A stretch of DNA of 64,000 nucleotides from Blautia wexlerae. Its GTDB lineage: Bacteria; Bacillota; Clostridia; Lachnospirales; Lachnospiraceae. The position numbers and the translations under genes were made by a program. Positions 8,691 to 16,155 of this stretch are shown here, one piece after another; within the stretch, counting starts at the first letter, position 1, and the number at the start of each line of letters is the position of its first letter. The notes beneath the pieces are model-generated. The model was not told the origin of the DNA, searched no databases, and was given only the letters and a program-made list of their open reading frames with translations. Where the stretch lies: positions 1-64,000 of the forward strand of contig NZ_JAAIMY010000004.1 in the NCBI RefSeq assembly GCF_013300825.1, read 5' to 3'.

Positions 8691-8719
8691 ATTATACTAC
8701 TGCTATATGTAATATGCAA
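8691..8719 (-). promoter_or_regulatory. Promoter for riboswitch and LRR operon
   Basis: Minus strand TTGCAT (8719-8714), 17-nt spacer, TATAAT (8696-8691). The predicted start lies about 25 nt upstream of the riboswitch aptamer. Confidence 0.6.
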
Positions 8720-8861
8720 TTCTTTTTGTCAAATTTGTTCGACATTTTGTACTTACTATCACATTTCTGTAATACTTACATTATATTCGTTATTACGAAG
8801 ATATTCAAGTATAAGAATCTATTTTATGGTAATAATATCAAATATCATTGAAGGAACAGCC

Positions 8862-9080
8862 ATGATAGATTACAGCCCATTCTGGGAAACATTAAAGAAA
8901 ACAAATGAAAACTGGTATACTTTGACAAGCAAGCATCATATGTCTCATAGTACTTTGCATCGTCTTAAACATAATCAAGACATTTCTATGAAGACAGTTA
9001 ATGACTTGTGCCGTATTCTGCACTGTCAAATACAGGATATTTGTGTCTATGTTCCTTCTGATGAAGATCAACCTTTATGA
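8862..9080 (+). CDS. Small Cro/CI-type HTH protein
   Basis: A 72-residue protein from the ATG at 8862 with a GAAGGAA site; longer upstream frames lack such a site. It has the compact five-helix Cro/CI (XRE) fold pattern seen in small regulators: 'FWETLKKTNENWYTLTSKHH', 'MSHSTLHRLKHNQDISMKTV' and 'NDLCRILHCQIQDICVY'. The helix beginning MSHSTLHRL is the recognition helix candidate. It stands alone, divergent from the riboswitch-LRR operon, and could be a remnant regulator of the mobile segment. Its target is unknown. Confidence 0.75.
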   Translation: MIDYSPFWETLKKTNENWYTLTSKHHMSHSTLHRLKHNQDISMKTVNDLCRILHCQIQDICVYVPSDEDQPL

Positions 9081-9263
9081 TAATATATCATGTTCTCAGA
9101 ATACTTCTCAAAGCTTGTATTTCGCTTTATAATGAATTTTTATGTACCATATGAAGATTTTTTTTCTTGTGTGTATATTATTCGTTCTTAAAATTTAAGA
9201 TACGTGTTTATAGGGACGGTAGTTTTACATTAAAGAGTACCACTCAGCAGCAGCCATATAAAA

Positions 9264-9310
9264 CGTAAAAAAATAGGCATACCAAGGATTGTACTCCCTG
9301 ATATGCCTAT
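9264..9310 (-). terminator. Terminator of the phage-like gene block
   Basis: Inverted repeat ATAGGCATA / TATGCCTAT (9273-9281 and 9302-9310) followed on the minus strand by a T-run. It lies 8 nt beyond the stop at 9318. The preceding gap 9081-9263 shows nothing else. Confidence 0.8.
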
Positions 9311-9317
9311 AATTATC

Positions 9318-9983
9318 TTAATCTGTAATTTCAATCTTCCAATTCATCAATGCATCATATAGTTTATGTGGAATTTCTTCTTTATACTGTTCCGCTAAGT
9401 CTTGAATAAAATCTTCTTTGTACTTTTTATATCTGGCAAATGCTTCTTCTGGAGTATCATAATATCCTAATTTAATCTGTTCTCCACTAACTGCTAGACT
9501 TGCACGAAATTTATTCTTTTCATTGTCAAAATAAACTCCTAGTGGATAATTGCCTCTTGCTCTTGTACCGTTAATAATTAGCGTATTAATTATATGTGGT
9601 GTAAGGCAACATGTTTCTGGACTATACATAGTATTACCTTTTATCAGAATATCTTTATCCAAATCTTGTGACTCTTCTCCATAATCATATGCTTCATACC
9701 ATATTTTAAAGTTTTGGAAATTCAACCATTCTTCACATACATAGCAATTCATATACTGAGGATTTCTTGCATGGAATTTAGCATTATAGCATCTTTGTAG
9801 CATATCGCACCATCGTTTATAAACACGAGAAGTAACATCAACACCTACTCCACCACGATAACCCTTTCCTGCTATTGTAGGTTTCATAGATGCTTTACTC
9901 CAATAATCAGGCTTAAATTTACGATCATTCATTACTTTAACAATAAACTCTTCTGAATCGTCACCTGTTTCCATATAATGAGC
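9318..9983 (-). pseudogene. Phage-type HNH/AP2 endonuclease-like protein, 3' part, split by IS
   Basis: This is the C-terminal portion (about 219 codons) of a gene interrupted by the IS at 9984-11838. An open frame continues to an ATG at 10034, but those first codons come from the IS end. Visible domains are a segment 'RVYKRWCDMLQRCYNAKF' with later Cys residues, typical of phage HNH-like proteins, and a C-terminal AP2-like DNA-binding domain ('YPLGVYFDNEKNKFRASL' to 'EEAFARYKKYKEDF'). Removing the IS and one 8-bp duplication joins it in frame to 11839-12434 to restore about 417 residues. Confidence 0.85.
9976..9983. repeat. Target-site duplication, left copy
   Basis: TAATGAGC, repeated exactly at 11839-11846 on the other side of the IS. 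Eight bases is the usual duplication of ISL3-family elements. Confidence 0.95.
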
Positions 9984-10065
9984 GGTTCTTTCCACACTTA
10001 GTTGAAATTGATGTGTTAAAGTTATATAATACATTCAAAATATATTTACCAAGAGGGATATTTAT

Positions 10066-10509
10066 ATGGACGAATTTATTAAGTTACTTGACCCAGCCTA
10101 TGAATTAATACAATATCGCATAAAAGAAGATAAAGTGATTTTTCATATTGCATCAACAATAGCTGAATTAGAATGTCCGTTTTGTGGAAGAAAAACATCT
10201 AAAGTTCATTCTATTTATGAAAGAGAAATTCAAGATCTTCCTATGCAAGGAAAAAAGGTCATTCTGTTGGTAGATACCAGGAAAATGCGATGTATGAATC
10301 TGGACTGTTCTCATAAAACTTTTTCCGAGAAACATCCATTTGTGGCTGCTAAATCGAAAAAAACGAACCGGTTAATCCAAAATATTTTATATACATCATC
10401 CCAGCTAAGCTCGTTGAATGCTTCTAAACTTTTAAAAAGTGAAAATATTACAGTTTGTAAAAGCAGCATCTGCGATCTGCTTAAAAAAAATGCCATCCAT
10501 TGTGGATAA
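10066..10509 (+). CDS. ISL3 transposase, N-terminal frame
   Basis: A 147-residue frame preceded by AAGAGGGATATTT. It carries the N-terminal zinc-finger of ISL3-family transposases (CPFCGRK, then MRCMNLDC) that recognises the element ends. It runs out of frame just after the A8 run at 10483-10490 ('LLKKNAIHCG' then stop), while the family sequence continues in the next frame. With seven rather than eight A the two frames join, giving a full-length protein of about 580 residues. This may be a disabling slippage mutation, or transcriptional slippage on the A-run may restore the product in part of the transcripts. Confidence 0.9.
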   Translation: MDEFIKLLDPAYELIQYRIKEDKVIFHIASTIAELECPFCGRKTSKVHSIYEREIQDLPMQGKKVILLVDTRKMRCMNLDCSHKTFSEKHPFVAAKSKKTNRLIQNILYTSSQLSSLNASKLLKSENITVCKSSICDLLKKNAIHCG

Positions 10510-11824
10510 ATCTTCTGTAAAAATGATATGTGTGGATGATTTTGCGCTCCGTAAAAGATTCTCTTATGGAACAGTTATGATAAATTTAGAGAATCATCGA
10601 ATTATTGATATGATTCCGTCAAGAGACACAAATGATGTCTGCAACTGGTTGAAAACGTTTCACAATATCGAAGTTATTTCAAGGGATGGAGCCATTACAT
10701 ACGCATCCGCTGCTACAAATTCTCATCCTGATGTCATACAGATTAGTGACCGTTTTCACTTGATAAAGGGACTTTCGGAAGTTATCTGTAAATATATATT
10801 TCGTGAGTTTCCTGCAAGGGTTGAAATACCATTAACAGAAAGCATTACGGATGAAATGAAAGCATTATATAACACTGCAAACCGGTCATTGCGTATAAAA
10901 TTCGCCCATGAAAAACGCAGGGAAGGACTGACCATATCGGATATAGCGTTATTGCTACATTCTTCGCCTAAAACAATCCAAAAATATCTTGCTATTCCAG
11001 AAGACCAAGTTCCTAAAAGCAAGGAAATTGCCAGGGAACGGCAACATCAGCTGGCAGTAAAACAAAAAGAACAGGAAATAGAAGAAGCAAGACAGATGGC
11101 CTTGGCGGGATATCCCATTGAGCAGATTGCCACTCTAATGCATCATCCCTATAAAACCATACAAAATTATTTAAATCCTGATTTTTCAATTACGAATGGA
11201 CACTATAATGTTCGAATTCCAGGGAAATTAGCTCCATATGAAAGGGAAGTAATAGAACTCAGAAGCAAAGGATTAACTTACCCTAAAATACATGATATTA
11301 TTTGTAAAAAGGGATATACAGGCAGTGTAGCTTCGTTACGAATGTTTATGCAAAAAGAAAGAACACGAATGTATGAACAGAACGAAACAGAGAAGCCGCA
11401 TTCTGAATATGTGCAAAGAAAATCCTTATGCCAGTTGGTTTATAAAAAACTCGAGGATATCGGTACAATCACAGCCAAACAGTATCAGGAAGTATTAAAA
11501 AAATATCCTTTATTAAGTCAGCTGTATGCATTAACCAAAGAGTTTTGTAATGTCCTATTTTCTAATAATCCTGCAAAATTAGATGAATGGATCAATGAAG
11601 CACAAAAATACGATATCCCTGAACTTCAAACATTTATAAATGGCATAAAAAAGGACTTAACTGCTGTAAAAAATGGAATTATATATTCGTATAATAATGG
11701 CTTAGCAGAAGGCAGTGTAAATAAAATCAAAGTTATAAAACGAATAATGTATGGGCGAAACAGTTTTGAATTATTGAAAGCGAAAGTGCTATTCGGAGAA
11801 CTCTTTCACGTTAAATTCAACTAA
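10439..11824 (+). CDS. ISL3 transposase, catalytic frame
   Basis: This frame has a formal GTG start at 10439, but family-like sequence begins about 10490 after the A8 run. It holds the DDE nuclease: first Asp in 'CVDDFALRKRFSYGTV', second in 'ISRDGAITYA', Glu in 'GLAEGSVNKIK'. Between the second Asp and the Glu lie two HTH-like inserts ('LTISDIALLLHSSPKTIQKY' and 'YPIEQIATLMHHPYKTIQNY'). It ends 14 nt before the right inverted repeat. Without a frame change from the upstream frame, the catalytic part lacks its zinc finger, so activity of the element is uncertain. Confidence 0.9.
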   Translation: MKILQFVKAASAICLKKMPSIVDKSSVKMICVDDFALRKRFSYGTVMINLENHRIIDMIPSRDTNDVCNWLKTFHNIEVISRDGAITYASAATNSHPDVIQISDRFHLIKGLSEVICKYIFREFPARVEIPLTESITDEMKALYNTANRSLRIKFAHEKRREGLTISDIALLLHSSPKTIQKYLAIPEDQVPKSKEIARERQHQLAVKQKEQEIEEARQMALAGYPIEQIATLMHHPYKTIQNYLNPDFSITNGHYNVRIPGKLAPYEREVIELRSKGLTYPKIHDIICKKGYTGSVASLRMFMQKERTRMYEQNETEKPHSEYVQRKSLCQLVYKKLEDIGTITAKQYQEVLKKYPLLSQLYALTKEFCNVLFSNNPAKLDEWINEAQKYDIPELQTFINGIKKDLTAVKNGIIYSYNNGLAEGSVNKIKVIKRIMYGRNSFELLKAKVLFGELFHVKFN

Positions 11825-11838
11825 GCACGGAAAGAACC

Positions 11839-11846
11839 TAATGAGC
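11839..11846. repeat. Target-site duplication, right copy
   Basis: TAATGAGC, identical to 9976-9983. Confidence 0.95.
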
Positions 11847-12434
11847 CTTTACAATACGATACTGTTCTTTGTTCAGAGGATACAGATGTTTATAATAATT
11901 GTCATCTTTATTCATTTCCTTATGCCAGATAAACACATTGCTCCGCATATCTGCATTAAACACAAATTCTTGAACAACCATCTTAGCAATATAGATTGTG
12001 CTTTTCTTGTATACCCATTTTCCATCTACATATGTATCCTTATAAGCGACATAACGGGCTGCACCATTGCTGTCATATCCAAGTTTTGCTAATACATATG
12101 TATCATCTTTTTTCTTTATCACTCTTCCATAATTGGAAAGCCATATATCTCTATAATCTATTAGCTTTACAAAAATTTCATCATATTCAATAAATTCAAT
12201 ATTTGTTAATGACAGATCAAGAATCCTCTCTGGTCTGATTTCCTTATATTTTCTTTTTATCAGAATATCTATATTGTTACTCAAAGCATTTTTCTTTGCT
12301 TTTCTGATCTCATATCTGCACTTTTTACAAGTATGGATATGGTATTGCTTACCATTGTACTTTAATATATCAAATTCATCTATTGATTTTTCTTTATGAC
12401 ATTTATCACATACTTGGTATTCTCCTGTTCCCAT
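11839..12434 (-). pseudogene. Phage-type HNH/NUMOD endonuclease-like protein, 5' part, split by IS
   Basis: The first 198 codons of the interrupted gene, starting at the ATG at 12434, which overlaps the stop of the upstream Cys-rich gene. The N-terminus has a four-Cys zinc-binding motif (CDKC ... CKKC) often seen in phage HNH proteins, followed by a NUMOD4-like stretch ('RDIWLSNYGRVIKKKDD'). The frame ends two bases into the IS with an accidental TAG. Together with 9318-9975 it formed one gene. The product was probably a homing-type or phage DNA-modifying nuclease; that function is inferred from domain types. Confidence 0.85.
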
Positions 12435-12631
12435 TACTTCTCTAATCCTTTCTCATCCATATTATTATCAGCAATTGTCCTGTCAGCTATTGGACACCAC
12501 TCAGGAATTGTCTCAGGCAAATTATCCTCGCCCAATTTACCCATCAAATTTACTCTATTTCTATTATCACAATAATACATCTTCTTATTGACAGCATAGC
12601 ATTTTACATATTCACAATCTTTACATCTCAT
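12434..12631 (-). CDS. Small Cys-rich phage-like protein
   Basis: 65 residues with Cys pairs near the N-terminus ('MRCKDCEYVKCYAV', then 'YYCDNRN') and a late 'PEWCP', giving five or more Cys that could hold zinc. Proteins of this pattern are common in clostridial prophages beside HNH and HU-like genes; no function is assigned. Its start overlaps the stop of the HU-like gene (12631) and its stop overlaps the start of the split endonuclease gene (12434), so the three form one tightly coupled operon. Confidence 0.7.
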   Translation of the reverse strand: MRCKDCEYVKCYAVNKKMYYCDNRNRVNLMGKLGEDNLPETIPEWCPIADRTIADNNMDEKGLEK

Positions 12632-13044
12632 TACTCTTCTTCTCCTTCTTCGTATTCATCATCTTTATTATTTGCTTCTTCTTTGAGATAATCTCCATAC
12701 GCTTCGCAAGCACGATTTAACACAGTACCAGATTTAAACTTTGCCTTATATCTTTCTGGAATCTCATACACATTTTTTCCTGTTCTTTCCATTCCAGGAC
12801 ATGCTGTTCTTTCCTTATAAAATTTAGGCTTTACAGTGAAGTATCCTAATAATACCAGTTTATCTCCATTAGCCAAAATGTCCTCTATCGTGCGAAGCAT
12901 ATAACGAATTGTCCAGTAAGTGTTCCAGTAATCTCCACCTATCCTATTTTTGGGTATTCTCTCATATTCTTTGAATTTATTAGCTTCTCTCATTTTGTCA
13001 TGTACCATTTTGGTAAATTCTGCTTCATATATTGTTTTGTTCAT
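12631..13044 (-). CDS. HU-family DNA-binding protein, phage-like
   Basis: 137 residues with the HU/IHF pattern: two N-terminal helices ('NKTIYEAEFTKMVHDKMREA'), then 'DILANGDKLVLLGYFTVKPK', a DNA-binding arm region ('TACPGMERTGKNVYEIPERY') and 'KAKFKSGTVLNRA' near the end. An insertion of about 15 residues after helix 1 and an acidic tail (DDEYEEGEEE) are unlike housekeeping HU and resemble prophage HU-like proteins, which bend DNA. A strong AGGAAGAGACG site precedes the ATG at 13044. First gene of the three-gene phage-like operon. Confidence 0.8.
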   Translation of the reverse strand: MNKTIYEAEFTKMVHDKMREANKFKEYERIPKNRIGGDYWNTYWTIRYMLRTIEDILANGDKLVLLGYFTVKPKFYKERTACPGMERTGKNVYEIPERYKAKFKSGTVLNRACEAYGDYLKEEANNKDDEYEEGEEE

Positions 13045-13110
13045 CGTCTCTTCCTCCTTGTTTTTGTTCTATGAAATTATCATTTCTTTGACAATATTTT
13101 TAAGCACTAA

Positions 13111-13154
13111 AATAAGCCCACGTACCTGTTGTTACAAAAGTACATGGACTTATT
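13111..13154 (-). terminator. Stable hairpin upstream of HU-like gene
   Basis: On the minus strand AATAAGTCCATGTAC pairs over 15 positions (with G-U) with GTACGTGGGCTTATT, followed by TTTAG. It may be a terminator of an older upstream unit or a leader hairpin. Confidence 0.5.
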
Positions 13155-13252
13155 CAGATGTTTAAATGTTCTTTTATTGTTTATAGATGTAATGCTATAT
13201 TCTGTGGTGTAAATTTGGTGTATTTATACCTGTTTAACACCCGTTTTCCCTT

Positions 13253-13271
13253 GATTTTACGGGATAAAATC
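13253..13271. promoter_or_regulatory. Palindrome beside long repeat, possible recombination core
   Basis: GATTTTA-CGGGA-TAAAATC, a perfect 7-bp inverted repeat with a 5-bp centre, 10 bp outside the second long repeat and near TGGTGTA copies at 13205 and 13216. This is the layout of a tyrosine-recombinase core site; the role is inferred. Confidence 0.35.
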
Positions 13272-13280
13272 GTAAATATG

Positions 13281-13514
13281 ATATTATAGTGCATATTATT
13301 CAAAAACACAAGTGGTATTTACATTTTTTTGTGAAATTTTGTTGAAATTATAAAAATTATATGTTTTTACTGGATTTTTGGAGATATTTATCACTATGAG
13401 ATATTTCTATTCTATTTCATAACTCTATGTATTTTCTTATATCTTCTTACATCTTGGTATGTGTTTGGTGTAAAATTGGTGTAGTAAAGCCCTTTTTGAC
13501 CGTTTCAGAATCAA
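13281..13514. repeat. Long direct repeat, copy B
   Basis: Second copy of the 234-bp repeat at 1-234. Its right edge falls inside a small coding sequence starting at 13592, which is cut there. Confidence 0.9.
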
Positions 13515-13592
13515 TTTTGTAATCTCGATCATTTCTCCATCAATATTTGCGTAGTACTTTCCTTCATAAAAATATGGGTGTTGAATATACAT
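13515..13592 (-). pseudogene. 5' stub of a small sigma-like or phage protein
   Basis: A strong AGGAGG site precedes the ATG at 13592. The first 26 codons (beginning 'MYIQHPYFYEGKYYANIDGE') resemble the N-terminus of small sigma-70-like proteins common in Lachnospiraceae mobile elements, from general memory of that family. Coding then passes directly into the long repeat, so the rest of the gene has been lost. It marks the right junction of the mobile segment. Confidence 0.6.
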
Positions 13593-13733
13593 ATCCGTTC
13601 CTCCTGAATTTGAAATCTTGTTGCTCGTTTCAAATCCAGAAGGCGGACCTCTGTTTAGAATCATGCCTGCTCCGCCTTTATCCTGTCGGGATACGCCCGC
13701 AGTTATTGGCTGAAAAATTCAGGTACGAAAAAA

Positions 13734-13770
13734 AGCCCCAGTAGTTTTTTCTTAACTACTGAGGCTTTCG
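13734..13770. terminator. Terminator of the trxA-trxB operon
   Basis: AGCCCCAGTAGTT / AACTACTGAGGCT inverted repeat with a T-run on the minus strand, downstream of trxB. The A-run on its left also makes it usable from the plus strand. Positions 13771-13931 contain nothing else recognisable. Confidence 0.85.
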
Positions 13771-13931
13771 TCTCTTTCTTGTATTCAGTTATCTATGCCT
13801 TCTTTCATCAGCATAATCATTGTATCAGGATAAAGTTCACAAAGTATCCGCAATACGTTCCCATAAGTTCATGTCATTATTGAAATCGTACATATTTCAG
13901 TATAAAAAGTTCACTATTCAAATTCTGATTA

Positions 13932-14855
13932 TTATTTCTCCACATACTCTTCTGCCATATGTACTGCCATAGCACCATCTGCCACTGCTGTTACTATCTG
14001 ACGAAGTAACTTTGTTCTGACATCTCCTACAGCATAAACACCCGGAATACTCGTTTCAGTGTTTTCACCTGCCACAATATATCCTTTATTATCCAGTTCT
14101 ATCTGATTATCTAAAAAATCTGTTGTCGGTTTTCTTCCTATACTCACAAACAGGCCGTCACATTCTATAATGTTTTCTTCTCCTGTAACTGTATCTTTCA
14201 ACCGCACACCAGTCAATCGTTCTCCATAAATCAGTTCATTTACTGTATTGTTCCATCGAAACTCTATATTTTCAGTTTTCATCAGCTGGTCATGGTAGAT
14301 TTTCGTTGCACGTAATGTATCTCTTCGATGAACAATGATGACTTTCTTAGCAATTCGACTTAAAAGAACAGCATCTGATACAGCAGAATTTCCACCACCA
14401 ACAACCACCACGATCTTATCTTTATAAAACATACCATCACAGGAGGCACAATAAGCAACCCCATGACCTATCAATTCTTTTTCTTTAGCGAGACCAAGTT
14501 CTCTTGGATTTGCTCCAGTAGCAATCACTACTGTTTTCCCAATATAAATTCCCGAACTAGTTTCTACTCTCTTAAGCTTTCCTGTTAAATCCATATTAAA
14601 AACTTCAGCATATTCACTTTTAGCGCCAAATTTTTCCGCCTGTTTTTGCATTTTCTCTGCCAATGAAAATCCGTCAATTCCATTTTCAAAACCAGGATAG
14701 TTATCAATCTGCCAGGTCAATGATATCTGACCACCTGCAGATAATTTTTCTAAAACAATTGTATCAAATCCTGCTCTGGCTGCGTATAATGCTGAAGTAT
14801 ACCCTCCAGGTCCTCCCCCCACGATAATCATATCGTAAACATTATTTTCATTCAT
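13932..14855 (-). CDS. trxB: Thioredoxin reductase
   Basis: 307 residues, full length for low-molecular-weight TrxB. It moves electrons from NAD(P)H through FAD and a redox disulfide to thioredoxin. Visible are the FAD motif GGGPGGYTSA (13-22), the active disulfide CASC (Cys136, Cys139), the NAD(P)H motif GGGNSA (153-158) and the C-terminal FAD motif 'GVYAVGDV'. It lies 15 nt behind trxA and shares its promoter, which carries the GTGAT-N3-ATCAC operator. The NADPH-binding HRR box ('IVHRRDTLRA') is present, arguing for NADPH use. Confidence 0.95.
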   Translation of the reverse strand: MNENNVYDMIIVGGGPGGYTSALYAARAGFDTIVLEKLSAGGQISLTWQIDNYPGFENGIDGFSLAEKMQKQAEKFGAKSEYAEVFNMDLTGKLKRVETSSGIYIGKTVVIATGANPRELGLAKEKELIGHGVAYCASCDGMFYKDKIVVVVGGGNSAVSDAVLLSRIAKKVIIVHRRDTLRATKIYHDQLMKTENIEFRWNNTVNELIYGERLTGVRLKDTVTGEENIIECDGLFVSIGRKPTTDFLDNQIELDNKGYIVAGENTETSIPGVYAVGDVRTKLLRQIVTAVADGAMAVHMAEEYVEK

Positions 14856-14870
14856 ACAGCAGTCCTCCTT

Positions 14871-15203
14871 TTATTTTTCCAATGCTTCATTAATAAAATT
14901 CTCTATCATTATTTTTGATTCAGGTGCAACAATAGAATCTATTGCCTTTCCATCTCGATATAAAACCAGCGTAGGAATTATCTCAATCTTTTCAGCTTCT
15001 GCAATCTGTGGTTCTTCATCAATATTTACTTTTCCAGCAATAAGAATATTGCTGTATTCTTCACTTATTTTTTCATAAGCCGCTCCAATTCTACGGCAAT
15101 AACCACACCAAGGTGCCCAGAAATCAACCAAAACCGGTTTTTCCTTATGAATTAATTGTCCAAACTTTTCTTTATTTATATTTATAGATGTCATATTTTT
15201 CAA
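14871..15203 (-). CDS. trxA: Thioredoxin with CGYC active site
   Basis: 110 residues (107 if the inner ATG is used; both are possible). The thioredoxin fold is complete, with the active site 'FWAPWCGYC' and the cis-Pro segment 'IEIIPTLVLYRDG'. The usual CGPC is CGYC here, a change known among atypical thioredoxins paired with dedicated reductases, and it may shift redox potential. It is the first gene of a two-gene operon with trxB and is the likely direct substrate of that reductase. Its promoter has the shared Crp/Fnr-type operator. Confidence 0.93.
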   Translation of the reverse strand: MKNMTSININKEKFGQLIHKEKPVLVDFWAPWCGYCRRIGAAYEKISEEYSNILIAGKVNIDEEPQIAEAEKIEIIPTLVLYRDGKAIDSIVAPESKIMIENFINEALEK

Positions 15204-15224
15204 CTCCTTCTCCTATTTGAACTT

Positions 15225-15265
15225 AATATACCCCAAATAAGTGCTTGCTTCCGTGATGATATCAC
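15225..15265 (-). promoter_or_regulatory. trxA promoter with GTGAT-N3-ATCAC operator (site 1)
   Basis: Operator GTGATGATATCAC at 15253-15265; 22 nt further on the minus strand is the -10 box TATATT (15230-15225). The operator centre falls about 41 nt before the expected start, the class II activator position, and no good -35 box is needed or seen. The same geometry recurs at sites 2 and 3. Confidence 0.8.
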
Positions 15266-15331
15266 AGAAAAGATAATTTACTTTATTACACTTCTTTTTA
15301 TTTCTATTTATGGCATATGCCAGTTATATAA

Positions 15332-15360
15332 TTGACGCATCTAAAAAAAGCAAGTATACT
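15332..15360 (+). promoter_or_regulatory. Promoter of the Crp/Fnr regulator gene
   Basis: TTGACG (15332-15337), 17-nt spacer, TATACT (15355-15360). The start would be about 15367, giving a short leader with an AAAGGAGAT ribosome binding site. Confidence 0.75.
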
Positions 15361-15384
15361 ATGTTCGTAAAGGAGATAACGGTT

Positions 15385-16044
15385 ATGAACTTCGAAAATT
15401 GTTTTCCACTATGGAATGACTTAAATACAGCACAGAAAAAAATAATTTCAGACAATTTAATCACACAGTATGTAAAAAAAGGGACAATCATTCACAATGG
15501 AAACCTGGATTGTACTGGATTATTACTGGTTAAATCCGGGCAGCTTCGAACTTACATACTTTCAGATGAAGGACGAGAGATTACACTTTACCGTCTGTTC
15601 GATATGGATATGTGTCTTTTATCCGCCTCATGTATCATACGCTCCATTCAATTTGAAGTAACCATTGAAGCAGAAAAAGATACTGATCTTTGGATCATCC
15701 CTGCTGAAATCTATAAGGGCATTATGAAGGAATCTGCTCCCGTCGCAAACTATACTAATGAGTTAATGGCCACCCGTTTTTCTGATGTCATGTGGCTGAT
15801 TGAACAAATCATGTGGAAGAGTTTGGATAAGCGTGTTGCTTCATTTCTTTTAGAAGAGACCTCTATCGAAGGAACAAACGAGCTGAAAATCACTCATGAG
15901 ACGATTGCTAATCATCTTGGTTCCCACAGGGAAGTTATCACTCGAATGCTTCGATACTTTCAAGGCGAGGGTCTCGTCAAACTCTCCCGCGGCAAAATAA
16001 CAATCCTTGATTCGAAAAGACTGGAAACACTACAAAGATCATAA
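15385..16044 (+). CDS. Crp/Fnr-family transcriptional regulator
   Basis: 219 residues from the ATG at 15385, chosen for its AAAGGAGAT site just downstream of a good promoter. An N-terminal cyclic-nucleotide-binding-type beta barrel, a long dimer helix and a C-terminal winged helix are visible. The recognition helix 'SHREVITRMLRYF' has the R-E-x3-R pattern of CRP-type readers of GTGA half-sites. It lacks the four-Cys cluster set of FNR but has scattered Cys, so it might sense thiol state or a small ligand. It diverges from trxA. Three GTGAT-N3-ATCAC sites nearby are its likely targets. Confidence 0.88.
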   Translation: MNFENCFPLWNDLNTAQKKIISDNLITQYVKKGTIIHNGNLDCTGLLLVKSGQLRTYILSDEGREITLYRLFDMDMCLLSASCIIRSIQFEVTIEAEKDTDLWIIPAEIYKGIMKESAPVANYTNELMATRFSDVMWLIEQIMWKSLDKRVASFLLEETSIEGTNELKITHETIANHLGSHREVITRMLRYFQGEGLVKLSRGKITILDSKRLETLQRS

Positions 16045-16063
16045 AACGTTTTTTTCTCTAAAG

Positions 16064-16118
16064 AATCCTCCATTTATCAGAATTATGAAAGTCATTCTAA
16101 TAAATGGGGGATCTTTTT
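16064..16118. terminator. Convergent terminator
   Basis: ATCCTCCATTTAT pairs with ATAAATGGGGGAT and is followed by TTTTTAT. It separates the plus-strand regulator gene from the minus-strand flavoprotein operon and can serve both. Confidence 0.75.
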
Positions 16119-16155
16119 ATACTACAATCAAACTATAAAAATATTTTATTTATTT

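Larger units (their letters stand above)
9984..11838 (+). mobile_element. ISL3-family insertion sequence, 1855 bp
   Basis: Ends are inverted repeats beginning GGTTCTTTCC; the left end continues ACACTTAGTTGAA and the right end, read inward, GTGCTTAGTTGAA. An exact 8-bp duplication TAATGAGC flanks the element. It encodes one ISL3-type transposase split over two frames. The intact ends and perfect duplication suggest a fairly recent insertion. It interrupts a phage-like gene on the opposite strand. Confidence 0.95.

Noticed and set aside
13437-13664. 75-codon frame across the long-repeat edge as a full gene
   Set aside because: The strong ribosome binding site points to the inner ATG at 13592, and the C-terminal part is repeat DNA.
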